A DNA stretch of 64,000 nucleotides from Bacillota bacterium (lineage in GTDB: Bacteria > Bacillota > Clostridia > Lachnospirales > Lachnospiraceae): contig JAEYOQ010000002.1 of NCBI GenBank assembly GCA_023411555.1, positions 62,001-126,000 on the forward strand, in the 5' to 3' direction. The translations under genes and the position numbers were made by a program. How positions within the stretch are numbered: position 1 is the stretch's first letter; each line of letters opens with the position of its first letter. Under the pieces are notes generated by a model that was not told where the DNA came from, did no database searches, and worked only from the letters and a program-made list of their open reading frames with translations. This document shows, one piece after another, positions 60,920 to 64,000 of this stretch.

Positions 60920-61867
60920 ATGCCTTGGTGTCCAAATTGTAATGCAGAGTATCAGGATGGCTATACAGAATGTTCCGACTGTGGTGTAGCACTGGTAGAT
61001 AGCTTAGAGGAAGAAATTGAACTGGTTCCCTTCTTTCAAGCAGAGAATAAAAAGATAGCTGAAAAGCTCGTTAGCTACTTTAAATACTCGAATCTTCCCT
61101 CTGAGATGTCTTATAGTGAGGAGAATGAAGTTTATCTAGTCAGCATTCCACCCAGAATGGAGAAAGAGGCTAGAAAGCTGTATCAGGCCTTCTATTTTGT
61201 GGAACGGGAAAATATAGCGAATGGAATCTATAAGGATAATATGGCTAATTCATCGGAAGACGAAGCGGACACCGATGATGAGGCGATCGCTTCTGCTCTC
61301 TCGCAGGATTCTATGGTTGAAGAAGGGGAGGACGAGCTCGCCCTCCGTCACTCTGATCCAGGGGAGATGGAAGCATATATTGAGTCTGAGGAAGAAGCGG
61401 AAGACGAGGACGCTGAGAAAGGCGCTTATGTCTTTAAGGCAGACCGATATAAGGATCTGGCCGGCACAGTATGGATCTTCCTTATCTTTGGTGTTATAGG
61501 CCTAGTTTTTGTTATCCTCAATATGGCCGGTATCTTAACTGTCCTCAACGGTTGGCTGCCCAATACGGTCATGGGAGTTTTGTTTCTCTCCTTTCTCTAT
61601 GTTGCTTTCAGTACAAAGCAAAGAGCTCAGAAAATCCGTAATGAAGTCGCAGCTGAGAACAAGTTGACCGAAGAAATTAATGCATGGCTAAGTGAACATG
61701 TCACAAAGGATTACTTAGCTTCCATTTATAATGATAGCTTGTCCGAGGAATTGAATTACATCAAGATGACCGATGCCATTAAAAAGCAGTTAATCGATCA
61801 TTTCGGGAAGCAGAACCTCTCCTACCTGGATCGTCTGGTGGAGGAATACTACAATAATAATTTCTAG
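60920..61867 (+). CDS. Zinc-ribbon membrane protein of unknown function
   Basis: 315 aa. It starts with a zinc ribbon MPWCPNCNAEYQDGYTECSD (CxxC...CxxC), then a DUF2007-like segment (ELVPFFQAENKKIAEKLVSY), a very acidic stretch (about 110-170) and two adjacent membrane spans (about 185-230), and ends in a charged helical domain. The zinc ribbon and acidic region would be cytoplasmic. It may act in membrane or quality-control processes, but no function is established. Terminator after the stop. Confidence 0.75.
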   Translation: MPWCPNCNAEYQDGYTECSDCGVALVDSLEEEIELVPFFQAENKKIAEKLVSYFKYSNLPSEMSYSEENEVYLVSIPPRMEKEARKLYQAFYFVERENIANGIYKDNMANSSEDEADTDDEAIASALSQDSMVEEGEDELALRHSDPGEMEAYIESEEEAEDEDAEKGAYVFKADRYKDLAGTVWIFLIFGVIGLVFVILNMAGILTVLNGWLPNTVMGVLFLSFLYVAFSTKQRAQKIRNEVAAENKLTEEINAWLSEHVTKDYLASIYNDSLSEELNYIKMTDAIKKQLIDHFGKQNLSYLDRLVEEYYNNNF

Positions 61868-61879
61868 TGATAAACTTAC

Positions 61880-61922
61880 AGAGAATCAGAGAATGATCAT
61901 CATTCACTGGTTCTCTTTTTTA
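61880..61922 (+). terminator. Terminator after the zinc-ribbon gene
   Basis: GAGAATCAG and CTGGTTCTC with inner GAATGATCATCATTC form a long stem, followed by TTTTTT. Confidence 0.85.
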
Positions 61923-61931
61923 TAGCTGTCA

Positions 61932-61965
61932 ATTGTCAACTCTTACATCCATCCTAGTTGACAAT
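61932..61965 (+). promoter_or_regulatory. BirA operator
   Basis: ATTGTCAACT (61932-61941) and AGTTGACAAT (61956-61965) are perfect inverted arms separated by 14 bp, the spacing and sequence type of BirA operators in Firmicutes. The right arm contains the -35 box of birA. Confidence 0.85.
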
Positions 61966-61985
61966 ATTCTTTTCTATGGTATACT
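61958..61985 (+). promoter_or_regulatory. Promoter of birA
   Basis: TTGACA (61958-61963), 16-bp spacer, TATACT (61980-61985). The -35 is inside the BirA operator, so biotin-bound BirA should block its own transcription. Confidence 0.8.
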
Positions 61986-61994
61986 AATCCTAAA

Positions 61995-62037
61995 TGTTGC
62001 CATATCACCGCGAATTTGATTGGCAACACAAATTCGC
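61995..62037 (+). promoter_or_regulatory. Interleaved inverted repeats in the birA leader
   Basis: TGTTGCCA (61995-62002) pairs with TGGCAACA (62021-62028), and GCGAATTTG (62010-62018) pairs with CAAATTCGC (62029-62037), both perfectly, in the order A-B-A'-B'. In RNA the two stems would compete. Confidence 0.6.
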
Positions 62038-62097
62038 CGAATGTAAAATTTATGATTTTTCATTCTAAACTCATCATATATGATAAGGATAATTCAA

Positions 62098-63075
62098 ATG
62101 GAATTAAAGCATCAGGTACTTGAAATATTAGAAAAAAACCGCGGAAATACAGTGAATGGAGCTAAGCTGGCTAGTGAGCTGTACGTCACCCGAAGTGCTG
62201 TATGGAAGTCCATCAAGGCTTTGCAGAAGGAAGGCTATCATATCTCGGCAGTGACGAACAAAGGCTATTGTCTCCAGGTCGGGAACGATATCGTATCCGC
62301 TGAAAGCATTATCCCCTATCTGAAGGGTGCTGCGTCAAACTTTCAACTGGAGGTAAGACAAAGCGTAAGCTCAACTAATACACTGGCCAAAGAAATGGCT
62401 GCTCAGGGTGCTGTAGAGGGTACTGTTTTGATTGCTCTCGAACAGACCGAGGGACGTGGACGTATGGGTCGGTCCTTCTACTCTCCGTCGTCTTCGGGAA
62501 TCTATTTTTCTATCATACTCAGACCAAAGCTTAAGCTGGAGGATTCCCTTCTAATCACAACAGCTACTGCTGTGGCTGTCTCACAAGCGATTGAAACCGT
62601 TGCGGGTGTAAAGTCGGGAATTAAGTGGGTGAACGATATCTATCTTGGTGATAAGAAGGTATGTGGTATCCTGACTGAAGCCTCCTTGAATTTTGAAAGC
62701 GGCAGCCTTGAGTATGCCATCGTAGGCATTGGAATCAATATTGATACCAATGACTTCCCAGAGGACATCAGTCATGTGGCCGGAGCCCTGTTTAGCCAGA
62801 AGCCAACCGGCTCTCCCATCACCTCAATCCTAGTTGCAGAAGTTCTTAATAATATGGCGAAATGCATGAACACCTTAACAGATAAGGCTTATCTTGACGA
62901 ATATCGAAGACGTTCTTTTTTAATTGGTAAGGATATTCTCGTACTTAAGGGTAAGGAGACTTTATATGCGAAAGCAATCGATATCGATGATCAGGCGAGA
63001 CTTGTCGTAGAATACGAGGACAAAACGATAGAAGCTCTAAATTCTGGCGAAGTAAGTGTTCGTGCTAAGGGATGA
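62098..63075 (+). CDS. birA: Bifunctional biotin operon repressor / biotin-protein ligase
   Basis: 325 aa from ATG 62098 (AAGGA 9 nt upstream; an ATG at 62080 is before that SD). N-terminal winged helix (GAKLASELYVTRSAVWKSIK) that binds the operator, central ligase with the biotinyl-AMP loop GRGRMGRSFYSP and IKWVNDIYLGDKKVCGIL, and a C-terminal SH3-like domain. It attaches biotin to carboxylases and represses biotin genes when loaded. Likely autoregulated. bioY lies 138 nt downstream in the same direction. Confidence 0.95.
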   Translation: MELKHQVLEILEKNRGNTVNGAKLASELYVTRSAVWKSIKALQKEGYHISAVTNKGYCLQVGNDIVSAESIIPYLKGAASNFQLEVRQSVSSTNTLAKEMAAQGAVEGTVLIALEQTEGRGRMGRSFYSPSSSGIYFSIILRPKLKLEDSLLITTATAVAVSQAIETVAGVKSGIKWVNDIYLGDKKVCGILTEASLNFESGSLEYAIVGIGINIDTNDFPEDISHVAGALFSQKPTGSPITSILVAEVLNNMAKCMNTLTDKAYLDEYRRRSFLIGKDILVLKGKETLYAKAIDIDDQARLVVEYEDKTIEALNSGEVSVRAKG

Positions 63076-63213
63076 GACTAAGACCTACTTCTTTGCGAAA
63101 TAAATGACAGCAATGGAATATCAAAAAAGATAGCTCATTAGTTTAATAAAAATAGAAAGGAAAAGTATCAAAGGGCTAAAGTGCCTATCAGCCCTTGATA
63201 TAGTGATTACAAT

Positions 63214-63780
63214 ATGAATTCATCTAATACAACCATGAATAAGGCTCAACGAATCAGTACCAGAGATCTGGTCCTAACCGGTATGTTTGCTGCTGTCCTT
63301 TGTGTAATGGCTCAGATAGCAATTCCAATCCAGCCCATTCCTTTTACCCTGTCTTTATTTGCCCTTTTCCTCATCGGTGCTCTTTTGCAGCCCCGCTACG
63401 CCTTCCTAGCTGCCTTAATCTACCTTCTCTTAGGAGCCTTCGGAGTTCCTGTATTTGCATATTTTAGGGGAGGTCTCGCCCATCTAACCGGTCCTACCGG
63501 CGGATACTTAATGGCATATCCAGTGATGACACTCGTCACTGCCCTATTTCATCAGCTGGGAAAAAAGCACAAAATCATTTACTTAACCATTGGCATGGCG
63601 ATATCCTTGCTCCTTTGCTATCTCATAGGTACCCTGTGGTTTACTTTTGTCACCGGCAAGACTCTCTATGTCGCCCTATCCTTGTGTGTATTTCCCTTTA
63701 TCCCCTTTGATATCCTAAAGATCATACTTGCAGTCTCTTTAAGCCTGCTTATCCGTAAGTCTTTAATTAAACAGCCGTAG
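63214..63780 (+). CDS. bioY: Biotin transporter BioY (ECF S component)
   Basis: 188 aa with about six membrane spans; the BioY signature includes QIAIPIQPIPFTLSLFALFL and RGGLAHLTGPTGGYLMAYP. It captures biotin, using shared ECF energising subunits encoded elsewhere or alone at high affinity. No strong SD, but ATG 63214 begins a typical hydrophilic N-terminus. No separate BirA operator is seen before it, so it is probably co-transcribed with birA. No biotin synthesis genes are in the window, consistent with uptake dependence. Confidence 0.93.
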   Translation: MNSSNTTMNKAQRISTRDLVLTGMFAAVLCVMAQIAIPIQPIPFTLSLFALFLIGALLQPRYAFLAALIYLLLGAFGVPVFAYFRGGLAHLTGPTGGYLMAYPVMTLVTALFHQLGKKHKIIYLTIGMAISLLLCYLIGTLWFTFVTGKTLYVALSLCVFPFIPFDILKIILAVSLSLLIRKSLIKQP

Positions 63781-63793
63781 TTGAAATTAACGA

Positions 63794-64000
63794 GACTGTT
63801 GTATAAGCTAGTGATACAGGAACGACCAACATGCATCCCTCACACACAGGTTGCCGGACATCTTATTGCTTTGTATGCCATTTTATCAAACATAAATGTT
63901 TGCTATTTGTCATACTAAGCAACAATCCGTCCGTCAAACAGTGCATTATGGGATGCATGTTGGCCGTTCCTGTATTTAAAACCTATGTTATGCAACAGTC
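63794..64000. repeat. Palindromic repeat element, long copy (MITE-like)
   Basis: Outer arms GACTGTTGTATAA and TTATGCAACAGTC, then nested arms ACAGGAACGACCAACATGCA and its near-complement TGCATGTTGGCCGTTCCTGT. The right half holds CGTCAAACAGTGCATTATGG, shared with the 22759-22876 copy. There is no coding capacity. It reaches the window edge, so its true end is not certain. Confidence 0.75.

Noticed and set aside
61995..62037. True H-type pseudoknot in the birA leader
   Set aside because: The two 3' arms are directly adjacent, leaving no loop to cross the first helix, so both full stems cannot form together; competing hairpins are the better reading.
1..64000. CRISPR arrays, tRNA and rRNA genes
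   Set aside because: No regularly spaced repeats or recognisable tRNA/rRNA sequences were found on either strand by reading.

Overview
The window is AT-rich, densely coded Clostridia DNA. Its conserved genes (TIGR03960/TIGR03936/rng, L21-Prp-L27 with a Prp-cleavable L27 extension, obg-yhbY-nadD-yqeK-rsfS, lexA next to a yneA-like gene), T-box leaders, an L21 leader and abundant Nif11-like peptides fit Lachnospiraceae best. That family assignment is inference; no rRNA or tRNA gene was found.

Layout. 1-13.5 kb is an accessory zone: a tyrosine recombinase, two secreted proteins of unknown role, a possible immunity protein, a truncated flavin reductase, a YoaK-family membrane protein, an APH-fold kinase, and a divergent module in which a GntR regulator faces a phytoene-desaturase-like enzyme plus a 2Fe-2S flavin reductase. 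An orphan C-terminal piece of a VirD4 coupling protein lies behind the GntR gene. 13.5-15.7 kb holds a short alanyl-tRNA synthetase broken into two frames behind a T-box. 15.7-19.3 kb is a decaying RiPP (radical-SAM peptide) locus: two intact precursors, three broken precursor copies (one leaderless, one frameshifted, one with a nonsense codon), and only the SPASM tail of the maturase, interspersed with a DUF3089 lipoprotein and a DUF975 membrane protein. 19.5-24.2 kb has a DUF5050 lipoprotein pair, two gene remnants joined head to head, a palindromic repeat and a MalY-type PLP enzyme. 24.4-30.8 kb has an MMPL/YhgE-like exporter with a divergent TetR regulator and a CvpA-like membrane protein with a decayed partial duplicate. 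31.2-33.6 kb is a methionyl-tRNA-synthetase-like protein under a T-box, with a ruined KMSKS motif.

33.7-41 kb is core: yneA-like/lexA with several LexA boxes, then the leftward genes rplU-prp-rpmA and obg-yhbY-nadD-yqeK-rsfS. 41-48.6 kb is a mixed insert: a long imperfect palindrome, a frameshifted small membrane gene, a NimA-like protein, a three-gene ABC-2 exporter behind a roughly 600-nt leader with a consensus promoter and three terminator-like hairpins, transporter/hydrolase remnants, and a LysR/EamA pair. 48.7-53.2 kb resumes the core operon (TIGR03960, TIGR03936, rng, ybaK). 54-59.3 kb is a five-gene ABC exporter plus two-component system built like Bacillus LnrJKLMN (YfiJKLMN). 59.5-64 kb holds tyrS, a zinc-ribbon membrane protein, and birA-bioY with a BirA operator over the birA -35 box; the window ends in a second copy of the palindromic repeat.

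Systems view. Biotin uptake is probably self-regulated by BirA. Envelope or drug stress is probably handled by three separate exporters, each with its own control (TetR, attenuation leader, two-component system). DNA damage is handled by LexA. The RiPP locus and the two unusual synthetase genes are the most interesting items; many coordinates there rest on hand translation of frames too short or too broken for ordinary gene callers.
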